From Pontibacter flavimaris (lineage in GTDB: Bacteria > Bacteroidota > Bacteroidia > Cytophagales > Hymenobacteraceae), in assembly GCF_001907195.1 (NCBI RefSeq), contig NZ_LVWA01000002.1:62001-126000 (forward strand): a stretch of 64,000 bases of DNA, read 5' to 3'. A program made the position numbers and the translations under genes. A model generated the notes under the pieces. It did not search any database. It was not told where the DNA came from and worked only from the letters and a program-made list of their open reading frames with translations. The first letter of the stretch is position 1. Each line of letters opens with the position of its first letter. Shown piece by piece: positions 18,473-27,375 of the stretch.

Positions 18473-18877
18473 ATTCAGTAAATTTTTCGTTTATAATTTA
18501 TGTGAACCTTATTCCTTAAACAACTATGTGATTGATCACTTATACATTAAGACATATATGCCTCTTGAGCGGTAGAAGACGTGGCTGCACCGCCAAGTAC
18601 TTTGGTTAAATAGCCATGGCCTAACAGTTGCCCAGACGGAGCTAAGCTGCAGGCAGAGCCGCTGATCTCACAAAAATCAGATAAGGTAAATGATCAGAAG
18701 GAGCATCGACACGATGAGTGCCAGCAATCCAGCCACATATCCTCTATCCCTGCTCGTCATAAATTTTCTTTCTGATTATGGAAGGAAATTTAGGAGGATC
18801 ACATCGAACAGAAATCCGGAAATGGGTATACAGAAGTTCAGAAGGGAGTAATAAAGTGCGCAAGAGGGGTTCCTGCC
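18473..18877. other. 405-bp intergenic region between susC and the hybrid regulator gene
   Basis: Both flanking genes run leftward, so this region holds the susC promoter and the end of the regulator gene. The susC-proximal 70 bp are AT-rich. A GTGAT-TG-ATCAC inverted repeat at 18530-18541 could be an operator for the AraC-type output domain. No exact TAnnTTTG element was found. A possible 27-codon membrane-peptide gene lies at 18677-18760. The remainder shows nothing I recognise. Confidence 0.6.
18677..18760 (-). CDS. Possible 27-residue single-pass membrane peptide
   Basis: An ATG at 18760 opens 27 codons ending in TGA. The product begins with a charged MTSRDRGY and continues with about 19 almost wholly hydrophobic residues (AGLLALIVSMLLLIIYLI), a plausible transmembrane helix. 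No ribosome-binding signal is expected in this phylum, so the start has no further support. It lies in the gap between the regulator and susC in the same direction as both. A chance hydrophobic frame of this length cannot be excluded, and conservation in related loci would be needed to believe it. Confidence 0.35.
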   Translation of the reverse strand: MTSRDRGYVAGLLALIVSMLLLIIYLI

Positions 18878-21800
18878 CTATACTTTCTCAGAATCCAGGA
18901 ATTTTCTGGCGTAAGCGGTGGGTGTTTCGGAGAAGTGACGCTGGAAGCACTTGCTAAAGTACTTCGGGTTCTTAAAGCCTACCTCGAAACCTACCTGCGA
19001 TATGTTGAGCTTGTTCTGCTCCAGCAGTTGCGCGGCCCGCTTCATACGCATGGTAAGTATAAAATCATTCGGGGTCAGGTTGGTCCATGCCTTGATCTTG
19101 GTAAACAGCATGGTGCGGCTCACGCCAAGCTCCTCGCAGAAGGTAGCGATGTCAAAATTTTCATTGGAGATGTTTTCCTCCACAATTTGCAGGGCTTTTT
19201 CCAGCAACTTCTCGTCCATAGACGTGATGGTGATATCGCTGGGTTTGATAAAAGACTCGCTGGCAAACCTTTCCCGCAGTTTTTTCTGGGATTGCACCAG
19301 GTTCCGGACTTTTATTTTCAGTTCCCTGGCATCAAACGGCTTCGTTATATAATCATCCGCACCGGTTTCCAGGCCGTCGAACTTTGCATCTGGCGAGGTG
19401 CGGGCCGTGAGAAGTATAACCGGGATGTGGCTGGTCCGGATATCGGATTTTAAGCGCGAGCAGAATTCAATTCCGTCCATTTCCGGCATCATCACATCAC
19501 TGATGATCATATCCGGGGAATGCCCCAGGGCAAGCTCCATCCCTTCCCTGCCGTTGCCAGCCTCCCAAACCGTGTAGTTATCCTGAAACAGCTGCTTTAT
19601 GAACCGGCGCAGCTCCTCGTTGTCCTCCACCACCAGGATAGACGCCTCATGCCTTACCCCCTTCTCCATCTCCTCTCCTTCCTCCGCCTGGGCAAGAGGC
19701 AGTAAATTCCTGACTTCGCTTTCGAGGTGAAGGCCCTTGCCGACAACATGAGACAGCATCTGGTTCTGGCTTAGGTGCTGGTGCCCCACCGGGAGCGACA
19801 CGATGAAAGTACTTCCCTCGTCTTTTTTGCTATCGACCCGGATAGTGCCCGCGTGCAGGTCTACAATGCCTTTGGCAAGTGCCAGACCTATGCCCGTTCC
19901 CTTGTTATACTTGTTGACCAACAGCCTGTCGCGGGAGTCCACCTCGTAAAAACGGTCGAATATTTTGCCTATATGCTCCTGATCGATCCCGATGCCCGTG
20001 TCGGATACCTTTATTTCCACGTGGTCGGCAAATGCATCTACACGCACTGCCACCTTCCCCCCGGGAGGCGTATACTTAAAGGCATTCGAAATCAGGTTGA
20101 AGACAACCCGCTCCATCTTATCCCTGTCGAACCATACATTTATGGGTTTAGTGGCCGCCTCAAAAGTATACTCAAACTGAAGCACACCGGCGTACTGCCG
20201 GAAGGACTGAAAGATACCCTCCACAAAGCTTACCAGATCCTCCTCGGCCACCTTTAACTGCAGGTGCTTGTCTTCCAGCTTCCGGAAATCCATCAGTTCG
20301 TCGATCAGGTGCAGCATTCTGTTGGCATTGCTTTCTATTTCCAGCAACTGCTTTTGCTCCCGCTTCTCGCCCTTAAAGTTCTCGATCAGCTGCCCCAACG
20401 GCCCCAGCACCAGCGTAAGCGGCGTGCGGAGTTCATGCGAGATGTTGGTGAAGAACTGCAGCTTCATCTTGTTAAGCGATTGCTGCTTCTCGTGCTGCAG
20501 GTGTTCCAGTTCCAGCTCATGCCGGAGTTTGGAGCGGGATAGGATAATATTCACCAGCAAGTATAAGGCTATCAGGATGATACAACCATAGAGGAGGAAG
20601 GCCCACCAGGTCTTCCAGGGGGCAGGATCCACCGTGACCTGCAGGGTGGTGGGGGTAGGGTTCCAGGTATTGTCGCTGTTGGCGGCCTTTACCTCAAAAG
20701 TATAGGTGCCGGGTTGTTGTATGGTATAGGTGGCGCTGTTGTCGCTGGTATAGACCCAGTTCTCCTCCAGTCCTTTCAGCCGGTAGGCGTAGTGGTTCTT
20801 CTGCGAGTTTATAAAGTTAGGGATCGCAAACTCGATGGTGAAGATCGCCTGGTCATAATCCAGCGTGAGCTCCTTTGTTTCAGAAAACGCTTTTCGAAGC
20901 ACACTTTCCGGGGTTGCCGGTTTTACGGTTTGGCCAAATAGCTTAAAATTGGTCAGCACCACCGCCGGGGTATAGGCATTGGCCACAATGCTGTCGGGGT
21001 GGAAACTGGTAAGGCCTGCCACGCTGCCAAAGTACATGTGGCCGCTGCGTGTGCGGAGGCTGGAGTTATTGTTATACTCATTGGAGATCACCCCGTCGGC
21101 CTCGCTGAACACTTTGTAGGCCCCGGTTTCGGGGTTAAATTTAAGTATCCCCTGGTTCGTGCTGATCCAAAGGTTGCGGGACTTATCCTCCAGAATGCCA
21201 TGGATAATATTGCTGGCCGACCCCGTCATCGCACAAAGGTCATAGTTAGTGAACTTGCCGGTGGAAGGGTTGAACAGGTTCAGGCCCGACTTGTTGGTGC
21301 CTGCCCAAACCCTTGCCTGGCTGTCCTCAAAAAGCACGGTCACGTCCTCGCTGGCGCTTTCCCCAACACCAAAGAAGTACTGCTGAAATTGCCTCTTTCC
21401 GGCCAGCGCCTCCGCCACAGGAATCCGGTTCAGGCCGTACTGCGTGCCCAGCCACAGGTTTCCCCTGGAGTCTTTCAGGACAGAGCGCACCAGGTTGCTG
21501 GTCAGGTTGCAGGCGTCCCCGGCCCTGATACTTTGGATGCGGCCGGACCTGATATTGAACAGGTTGAGGCCGCCGCCATAGGAACCCAGCCAGAAAAGGC
21601 TGTCGTCCTGCTGAACGATGGCATAGATGTTATTATCGCTCAAACTGCTTCGAGTGTCCGGTCCATGTTCAAAGTGGCGGACAGCCCCGGTCTGCAGGTT
21701 CAGAATATCCAAGCCCTCGTTAAAGGTGCCGATCCAGAGGTTATTGCCGGCATCCAGGTAAAGCGACTTGATGTTGTTGCTGCTAATGGAGTTCTTCCCC

Positions 21801-23065
21801 TTTTCAATGTAGCTGAAGGTTTGGGTAGCAGGGTGGAGCACATTGATGCCGCCGCCTTCCGTGCCTATGTACAGGTTTCCTTTCCTGTCCTCCACCATGG
21901 CGCTCACCACATCAAAGCTCATACCTGCCGGGCCGGATTTATACCTGTAGTTCCTGAAATTGCTATGCTGCGGGTCGGCCATGTTGATGCCGCCGTAGTA
22001 CGTGCCAACCCAGATGGAGCCGTTGGTATCCACATAAATGGACTTGACAGAGTTTTTACTGAGCGATCCCGGGTTGTCCTTATTATTAACCATGCGATGG
22101 AATCGTTCGTTTCGCAGGTCCAGCACATTAAACCCGCCATAGGTCCCGATCAGCAGCTCGCCCTGCTCATTAAAGGCCAATGCCCTTACATCGTTATCGC
22201 TCAGGGAGTTCGGGTCAGCGGGATGATGCTGATACGCCCGGAAGGTGTTGCTTTTCCGGTCCAGTTTATTCAGGCCGCCGCTCTTGGTACCTATCCAAAG
22301 GTCTCCCCTGGCATCCTCTGTTATAACCTGGGTAAAGTTATCGTTCAGGGAGGCGCTGTTTCCCGGTTCGTTCAGATAACGATCGAACCGGATACGGCCT
22401 TTGGAGCTGACGATCATCTTGTTGAGCCCGTTGGTGGTGGCCACCCAGATAAACCCCTCACTGTCCTCGAAGATGTCCTTTACATAGCTATCCGAGAGAC
22501 TGTAAGCATCGTTGGGGTTATGGTAGAACCGCTGGAAGGTATTGGTTTCCCTGTCGAACCGGTTCAGCCCTTTGGAGGTGCCCACCCACACATCCCCGCT
22601 GCTGGACGCATGCACGGCCCACACGCTGTTCCCGGAAATAGTGGTGCTGTCGTCGGCTATGTTAAAGTAGCTGATAAACTTATCATCCTCATAATCATAC
22701 TTGTTCAACCCATTAAAGGTGCCCACCCACAAGTCGCCCTTAGTGTCTGTGATCACCTCAATGATATCGTTATGGCTTATACTTTGCAGGTCGGCGGCAT
22801 TGTGCCTGTAGACAGTAAACCTGTTCCCATCATACTTGTTGAGCCCATCCCTTGTCCCGAACCACATGAGCCCGCGATGATCCTGCGTGATACTGATTAC
22901 GGAGCTCTGGGAAAGCCCCTCGGAGGCTGTCAGGTGTTGGAAAGACAAATCACGCCGCTGCGAGAGGGCGGGCGTAAGTATGGCAAGCAGCAGCACGCAA
23001 AGTATAAACCGCGCAAAACTGCCGTTTCCGATCAGGGCCTTTCTCAAGTATGGGGTATTTGCCAT
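18878..23065 (-). CDS. Hybrid two-component system regulator (periplasmic propeller sensor, kinase, receiver, AraC output)
   Basis: The protein has 1395 residues in one chain. A signal/anchor segment (residues 15-35) precedes two seven-bladed Reg_prop beta-propellers built from W-GT--GLN-FD repeats, then a Y_Y_Y Ig-like domain (about 720-810, ending near VTVDPAPW) and a membrane helix at about 815-840. The kinase has its H-box in FFTNISHELRTPL with His877, an N-box NLISNAFKYTPPGG and a DTGIGID glycine box. The receiver phospho-site is Asp1190 in IISDVMMPEMDG. An AraC helix-turn-helix closes the protein (GVSRTMLFTKIKAWT, GFEVGFKNPKYFSKCFQRHF). Such proteins bind an oligosaccharide in the periplasm and activate the adjacent susCD unit, and perhaps also the divergent uronate operon. 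Confidence 0.96.
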   Translation of the reverse strand: MANTPYLRKALIGNGSFARFILCVLLLAILTPALSQRRDLSFQHLTASEGLSQSSVISITQDHRGLMWFGTRDGLNKYDGNRFTVYRHNAADLQSISHNDIIEVITDTKGDLWVGTFNGLNKYDYEDDKFISYFNIADDSTTISGNSVWAVHASSSGDVWVGTSKGLNRFDRETNTFQRFYHNPNDAYSLSDSYVKDIFEDSEGFIWVATTNGLNKMIVSSKGRIRFDRYLNEPGNSASLNDNFTQVITEDARGDLWIGTKSGGLNKLDRKSNTFRAYQHHPADPNSLSDNDVRALAFNEQGELLIGTYGGFNVLDLRNERFHRMVNNKDNPGSLSKNSVKSIYVDTNGSIWVGTYYGGINMADPQHSNFRNYRYKSGPAGMSFDVVSAMVEDRKGNLYIGTEGGGINVLHPATQTFSYIEKGKNSISSNNIKSLYLDAGNNLWIGTFNEGLDILNLQTGAVRHFEHGPDTRSSLSDNNIYAIVQQDDSLFWLGSYGGGLNLFNIRSGRIQSIRAGDACNLTSNLVRSVLKDSRGNLWLGTQYGLNRIPVAEALAGKRQFQQYFFGVGESASEDVTVLFEDSQARVWAGTNKSGLNLFNPSTGKFTNYDLCAMTGSASNIIHGILEDKSRNLWISTNQGILKFNPETGAYKVFSEADGVISNEYNNNSSLRTRSGHMYFGSVAGLTSFHPDSIVANAYTPAVVLTNFKLFGQTVKPATPESVLRKAFSETKELTLDYDQAIFTIEFAIPNFINSQKNHYAYRLKGLEENWVYTSDNSATYTIQQPGTYTFEVKAANSDNTWNPTPTTLQVTVDPAPWKTWWAFLLYGCIILIALYLLVNIILSRSKLRHELELEHLQHEKQQSLNKMKLQFFTNISHELRTPLTLVLGPLGQLIENFKGEKREQKQLLEIESNANRMLHLIDELMDFRKLEDKHLQLKVAEEDLVSFVEGIFQSFRQYAGVLQFEYTFEAATKPINVWFDRDKMERVVFNLISNAFKYTPPGGKVAVRVDAFADHVEIKVSDTGIGIDQEHIGKIFDRFYEVDSRDRLLVNKYNKGTGIGLALAKGIVDLHAGTIRVDSKKDEGSTFIVSLPVGHQHLSQNQMLSHVVGKGLHLESEVRNLLPLAQAEEGEEMEKGVRHEASILVVEDNEELRRFIKQLFQDNYTVWEAGNGREGMELALGHSPDMIISDVMMPEMDGIEFCSRLKSDIRTSHIPVILLTARTSPDAKFDGLETGADDYITKPFDARELKIKVRNLVQSQKKLRERFASESFIKPSDITITSMDEKLLEKALQIVEENISNENFDIATFCEELGVSRTMLFTKIKAWTNLTPNDFILTMRMKRAAQLLEQNKLNISQVGFEVGFKNPKYFSKCFQRHFSETPTAYARKFLDSEKV

Positions 23066-23399
23066 ATCCTAAGATGATAATATTAAATCAGATCTGCAAC
23101 ATAGGGTAAGTGACTAATTACAAACAGGAAGCGATTTATACTTTCCTGTGTCTCCGAAAGCTTTTCTGCACCGTTGCCCCAGCCTCATCAGAGCGGTTTT
23201 ATACTTTAAGATGCCTTGTTGTACGTGGCTCCAGCCTAATCATCCACAATCCTATCCCTTCATAATAAATTGATTATAAGGCCCTTGTATTAATATACTC
23301 CAATCCTGTACGATTGTACACCTTTTACCCATGGCGCTTTTTCGGGCTTGCAGGGTAAAGCATCTATATTGCTGAACACCTCACATCGAATTAAACAAG
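23066..23399. promoter_or_regulatory. Divergent control region between the regulator and the uronate operon
   Basis: This 334-bp gap separates the leftward regulator from the rightward catabolic operon, so it should contain both promoters. A 14-bp palindrome, TGTACGATTGTACA (23307-23320, arms TGTAC/GTACA), lies about 80 bp before the uxuB start and is a candidate repressor site. Two TTTATACTT words occur near 23140 and 23200. A TATGTTG element about 40 bp before the regulator start loosely fits the -7 consensus of this phylum. No exact promoter could be assigned, and no open frame is convincing here. Confidence 0.5.
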
Positions 23400-24251
23400 A
23401 TGGAAAAAGCAACGCAAGATTTAGCCGGAAAGGTAGCCGTGATAACCGGCGGTGGCGGCGTACTGTGCTCTACCATGGCACACGCCTTAGCTGCCCACGG
23501 CGCCAGGATAGCAGTACTCGATTTAAAAGCAGAAGCAGCCGAAGCAGTAGCCGAAGCCATCCGCCGGCAAGGTGGCCAAGCCATAGGCTTAGCGGCCAAC
23601 GTGCTGCAGAAAGAAAGCCTGCAGGCAGCGCATGAGCAAATAACCAAAGAACTGGGTCCCTGCGACATCCTGATAAACGGCGCCGGCGGCAACCACCCGA
23701 AAGGGACCACTTCCAAGAACTTCCTGTTCCCGGAAGATCTGAATAACCAGCAGGAGGAACTGAAGACCTTCTTTGATATGGACCCGGAGGGAATCAAGTT
23801 TGTGTTTGACCTGAACTTTATCGGTACGCTGCTGCCGACGCAGGTTTTCGCCAGGGATATGGTCGGCAAAGAAGGCGCCACCATCATCAACATCTCCTCC
23901 ATGAACGCGTTCCGGCCGCTGACCAAGATTCCGGCTTACAGCGGCGCCAAGGCAGCTATCTCCAATTTTACGCAGTGGCTGGCGGTACACTTCTCGAAGG
24001 CAGGCATACGCGTCAATGCCCTGGCCCCGGGCTTCTTCCTGACAGAGCAGAACAGAACTTTATTAACTACCTCAGACGGCCAGCTGACCGAGCGGGGCAA
24101 CACGATCATCTCCCACACCCCGATGGGCCGCTTTGGCACGCCCGACGACCTGACAGGAACTTTACTATGGCTGTGCGGCAGCGGCTCCAGGTTTGTGACC
24201 GGGGTGGTCGTGCCAATTGATGGTGGATTCAGTGCATTTAGCGGAGTATAA
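23400..24251 (+). CDS. uxuB: SDR-family fructuronate reductase (D-mannonate oxidoreductase)
   Basis: The protein has 283 residues. The Rossmann signature is [16 protein letters not shown], the NAG-type motif [13 protein letters not shown], the catalytic Ser lies in [10 protein letters not shown] and the Tyr-Lys pair in YSGAKAA. The inserted [22 protein letters not shown] segment resembles the Bacillus-type SDR D-mannonate oxidoreductase rather than the long-chain enzyme of E. coli. The reaction is D-fructuronate + NAD(P)H to D-mannonate, which the next gene product dehydrates. It is the first gene of the rightward operon and ends 13 bp before uxuA. A role as an unsaturated-uronate reductase is an alternative, but adjacency to uxuA argues for the assignment given. 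Confidence 0.85.
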   Translation: MEKATQDLAGKVAVITGGGGVLCSTMAHALAAHGARIAVLDLKAEAAEAVAEAIRRQGGQAIGLAANVLQKESLQAAHEQITKELGPCDILINGAGGNHPKGTTSKNFLFPEDLNNQQEELKTFFDMDPEGIKFVFDLNFIGTLLPTQVFARDMVGKEGATIINISSMNAFRPLTKIPAYSGAKAAISNFTQWLAVHFSKAGIRVNALAPGFFLTEQNRTLLTTSDGQLTERGNTIISHTPMGRFGTPDDLTGTLLWLCGSGSRFVTGVVVPIDGGFSAFSGV

Positions 24252-24264
24252 AAACAGAAGAACT

Positions 24265-25503
24265 ATGAGCTTAGAACAAACCTGGAGATGGTATGGTCCG
24301 AAAGACCCTGTCTCGTTAGCAGATATCCGGCAGGCAGGTGCCACGGGCATTGTTACGGCCCTGCACCACCTCCCGAACGGCGAAGTATGGACAGTAGATG
24401 AGATCATGACGCGTAAGGCGATGATCGAACTGGCCGGGCTCACCTGGTCGGTAGTAGAGAGCGTGCCGGTGCATGAGGACATCAAAAAGCGAACGGGCAA
24501 CTACGAGCGGTACATTGCCAACTACAAGCAGACCCTGCGCAACCTGGGCACCTGTGGCATCGACATCGTGTGCTACAACTTTATGCCCGTGCTGGACTGG
24601 ACGCGCACCGACCTGGATTACCTGATGCCGGACGGCTCCACGGCGCTACGCTTTGACGCGACAGCCTTTGCCGCCTTTGAGTTATACTTGCTGAAAAGAC
24701 CCGGGGCAGCGCAGCATTACAGCGAAGCCCAACAGCAAAAGGCAAAGCAATACCTGGAAATGCTGACTGATGAGCAGGAGTCCATACTTATCAAAAACAT
24801 TATTGCCGGCCTGCCGGGCTCTGAGGAGGGTTATACGTTGGAAGCGTTCCAGGAAGTGCTATCAACCTATGATACCATCGGCCCGAAAGAACTGAAGGAA
24901 AACCTGATTTATTTCCTGCGCCAGGTGATTCCGGCCGCCGAAGAAGCCGGCGTTGTCATGGCGATTCACCCGGACGACCCGCCCTACCCTATACTTGGTT
25001 TGCCGCGCGTGGTGAGCACCGAGCAGGATATAATGGATCTGTATGAGGCTGTAGATAGCCCTAACAATGGCCTTACTTTCTGCACCGGCTCCTTTGGCGT
25101 ACGGCCTGATAACGACCTGGCGGGTATGGTACAGCGCCTGGGCAACCGCATTCATTTTATCCATTTAAGAAGCACCCGCCGCGATGAGGAGGGCAACTTC
25201 TATGAAGCCGATCACCTGGATGGCGACGTGGACATGTTTGCGGTCATGAAAGCGCTGCTGGAAGAACAAAACGCCAGGAAAGCCGCCGGAAGAAAAGACC
25301 TGCGCATGCCATTCCGACCGGACCACGGCCATAAGATGCTCGACGACCTGACGAAGAAAACCAACCCCGGCTACTCGGCCATCGGAAGGCTTCGGGGATT
25401 GGCGGAACTCCGCGGCCTGCAGTTGGCCATCGAGCGGTTTATGGAGCAGAAATCGAAACTTTCCGAATCAATAGCGCAAACGACGCAAGCGCCCAAAGCA
25501 TAA
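24265..25503 (+). CDS. uxuA: Mannonate dehydratase
   Basis: The protein has 412 residues. The ATG at 24265 gives the family opening [18 protein letters not shown]; an in-frame ATG 48 bp upstream would overlap the preceding gene and is rejected. Conserved blocks include [41 protein letters not shown], the metal-binding [28 protein letters not shown] and FIHLRST. It converts D-mannonate to 2-keto-3-deoxygluconate in the cytoplasm. The length is normal for the family. It is the second gene of the operon; a hairpin-like element separates it from kduI. Confidence 0.96.
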   Translation: MSLEQTWRWYGPKDPVSLADIRQAGATGIVTALHHLPNGEVWTVDEIMTRKAMIELAGLTWSVVESVPVHEDIKKRTGNYERYIANYKQTLRNLGTCGIDIVCYNFMPVLDWTRTDLDYLMPDGSTALRFDATAFAAFELYLLKRPGAAQHYSEAQQQKAKQYLEMLTDEQESILIKNIIAGLPGSEEGYTLEAFQEVLSTYDTIGPKELKENLIYFLRQVIPAAEEAGVVMAIHPDDPPYPILGLPRVVSTEQDIMDLYEAVDSPNNGLTFCTGSFGVRPDNDLAGMVQRLGNRIHFIHLRSTRRDEEGNFYEADHLDGDVDMFAVMKALLEEQNARKAAGRKDLRMPFRPDHGHKMLDDLTKKTNPGYSAIGRLRGLAELRGLQLAIERFMEQKSKLSESIAQTTQAPKA

Positions 25504-25517
25504 CACTTTCATGTTGC

Positions 25518-25556
25518 GAAGACTGGAGAGGGTTACCCCTACCCGTTCCAGTCTTC
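25518..25556 (+). terminator. Intra-operon hairpin between uxuA and kduI
   Basis: GAAGACTGGA (25518-25527) pairs exactly with TCCAGTCTTC (25547-25556), and a smaller GGGT/ACCC pair lies inside the 19-nt loop. There is no T-run after it, so it may be a partial terminator or a processing/stability element between the two halves of the operon. Confidence 0.45.
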
Positions 25557-25620
25557 ACATTTCACCAGGCTCTGACGAGGAGCAGTTTAGACTTTACCCA
25601 TACTTATAAAACTTCTTACC

Positions 25621-26460
25621 ATGAGTGTACATCATACGACCAGACATGCCATTCACCCGCTTGACTTTAAGAGTTATGACACAACCAGGCTGCGCGAGAA
25701 TTTCCTGATGGAGCAGCTTTTTGTGCCCGATACCATTCAACTGGTGTATACCTTGTATGACCGCCTGATCGTGGGAGGTGCACATCCGGTAACAGCGCCT
25801 GTACGGCTTGACACCTTCCCTACCCTGCGCTCGGAGAACTTCCTGGACCGGCGCGAAATCGGCATCATCAACGTGGGGGCGGATAGCAGCATTACCGTCG
25901 ACGGGGAGGAAATTACCCTGAGGAACAAGGAAGCTTTGTACATCGGGAAAGGTGTAAAGGAAGTATTATTCCACCCGGCAGCAAACGGCGAAACCCGCTT
26001 CTATTTTAACTCGGCTCCGGCGCACCGCTCCTGCCCTACCCGCAAAGTTACGTTTGAAGAAGCCGAAACAGTGGAGCTTGGTTCCCTGGAAACGGCCAAT
26101 CACCGCATCATCCGAAAGCTACTGATCAACACCGTGGTAGAAACCTGTCAGTTGCAGATGGGCCTGACCGAGCTTCAGAAGGGTAGCGTCTGGAACACCA
26201 TGCCGGCCCACACCCACGACCGCCGCATGGAAGCCTACTTTTACTTTGATCTGCCTGAAAACCAGACGGTCTGCCACTTCATGGGCGAACCGGATGAAAC
26301 ACGGCACCTGTGGGTGAAGAACAACCAAGCGATCGTTTGTCCGCCCTGGTCCATCCACAGCGGCGCAGGCACCTCCAATTATACTTTTATCTGGGGCATG
26401 GCCGGCGAGAATTTAGATTACAACGACATGGATCCGATAGCCACCACTGATTTAAAATAA
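25621..26460 (+). CDS. kduI: 5-keto-4-deoxyuronate isomerase
   Basis: The protein has 279 residues, the normal KduI length. Family blocks are RENFLMEQLFVPDTIQLVYT, YDRLIVGGAHP, RREIGIINVG, EALYIGKGVKEV and the metal site PAHTHDRRMEAYFYFDL (two His and a Glu), then WSIHSGAGTSNYTFIWGMAGEN. It isomerises the 5-keto-4-deoxyuronate released by the GH88 enzyme to 2,5-diketo-3-deoxygluconate, the KduD substrate. It ends 7 bp before kduD, so the two are translated from one message. Confidence 0.97.
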   Translation: MSVHHTTRHAIHPLDFKSYDTTRLRENFLMEQLFVPDTIQLVYTLYDRLIVGGAHPVTAPVRLDTFPTLRSENFLDRREIGIINVGADSSITVDGEEITLRNKEALYIGKGVKEVLFHPAANGETRFYFNSAPAHRSCPTRKVTFEEAETVELGSLETANHRIIRKLLINTVVETCQLQMGLTELQKGSVWNTMPAHTHDRRMEAYFYFDLPENQTVCHFMGEPDETRHLWVKNNQAIVCPPWSIHSGAGTSNYTFIWGMAGENLDYNDMDPIATTDLK

Positions 26461-26467
26461 ACGCCCG

Positions 26468-27256
26468 ATGACACAGCTATTCGATTTAACCGGAAAGGTA
26501 GCCCTGGTAACAGGCGCCACGCACGGGTTGGGTATGGCCATGGCCACTGCGCTCGGTAAAGCCGGCGCTACCTTGGTGGTAAACGGCAATACGCCCGGGA
26601 AAATGGAGCGCGCCCTGGCCGCCTACCAGCAAAATGGTCTTAACGTAACAGGCTATTTGTTTGATGTTACCGACGAAGAACAGGTAAAAGAGAACGTGGC
26701 GCGCATAGAGCAGGAAGTAGGACCGATTGCCATACTTGTAAACAATGCCGGCATGATTCAGCGCACCCCGGCGCTGGAGATGGAAGTAGCCGATTTCCGG
26801 AAGATTCTGGACGTGGACCTGACCGGCCCCTTCATCATGTCCAAGCAGGTGGGCAAGTATATGACAGAGCGCCGCGAAGGCAAGATCATCAACATCTGCT
26901 CCATGATGAGCGAGCTGGGACGTGACACGGTTTCGGCTTATGCAGCGGCGAAAGGCGGCCTGAAAATGCTGACCAGAAACCTGGCGACCGAGTGGGCAAA
27001 GTATAATGTGCAGGTAAACGGCATTGGCCCGGGTTATTTTGCCACCGACCAAACAGCACCTATCCGTGTGGACGGCCATCCTTTTCACGATTTCATCATC
27101 AACAGAACGCCGGCCGGCAGATGGGGCGACCCGGAAGACCTGGCGGGCGCCACCATATTCCTGGCAAGCAAAGCCAGCGATTTTATAAACGGACAGATCA
27201 TCTACGTGGATGGCGGCATATTGGCCACCATCGGGAAACCGCTGAATGAGAAGTAA
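26468..27256 (+). CDS. kduD: 2-deoxy-D-gluconate 3-dehydrogenase (KduD-type SDR)
   Basis: The protein has 262 residues. The cofactor loop is VALVTGATHGLGMAMA, followed by ILVNNAGMIQRTPA, the catalytic Ser in IINICSMMSELG, YAAAKGG with the Tyr-Lys pair, and the C-terminal GQIIYVDGGILATIG. Reduction of 2,5-diketo-3-deoxygluconate to 2-keto-3-deoxygluconate completes the unsaturated-uronate branch. Position directly after kduI (7-bp gap) supports KduD over the related gluconate 5-dehydrogenase. A 119-bp gap follows with no visible element. Confidence 0.93.
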   Translation: MTQLFDLTGKVALVTGATHGLGMAMATALGKAGATLVVNGNTPGKMERALAAYQQNGLNVTGYLFDVTDEEQVKENVARIEQEVGPIAILVNNAGMIQRTPALEMEVADFRKILDVDLTGPFIMSKQVGKYMTERREGKIINICSMMSELGRDTVSAYAAAKGGLKMLTRNLATEWAKYNVQVNGIGPGYFATDQTAPIRVDGHPFHDFIINRTPAGRWGDPEDLAGATIFLASKASDFINGQIIYVDGGILATIGKPLNEK

Positions 27257-27375
27257 TTCCGCTATAGATACTTTATAATTCAAAGCCGCAGAACCTGGCT
27301 GCCTGAAGCATCATTAGCTATACCGGATCGCTGGCCGACTTTAAAAATTGCCTGAAGCACAAGCCTTAAAACAAT

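Noticed and set aside
18878..18885. Frameshift or gene decay inside the large genes (susC, sensor, prc)
   Set aside because: All are open over their full family length with intact catalytic or terminal motifs.
20999..23077. A 692-codon open frame on the plus strand opposite the hybrid sensor gene
   Set aside because: It lies wholly antisense to the propeller part of a protein with clear sensor, kinase, receiver and AraC domains; its product is repetitive in step with the propeller repeats and matches no family I know.
23400..24251. First SDR of the uronate operon as an alginate-type unsaturated-uronate reductase
   Set aside because: The inserted loop and direct position before uxuA fit the SDR-type mannonate oxidoreductase better, and KduI/KduD already cover the unsaturated product.
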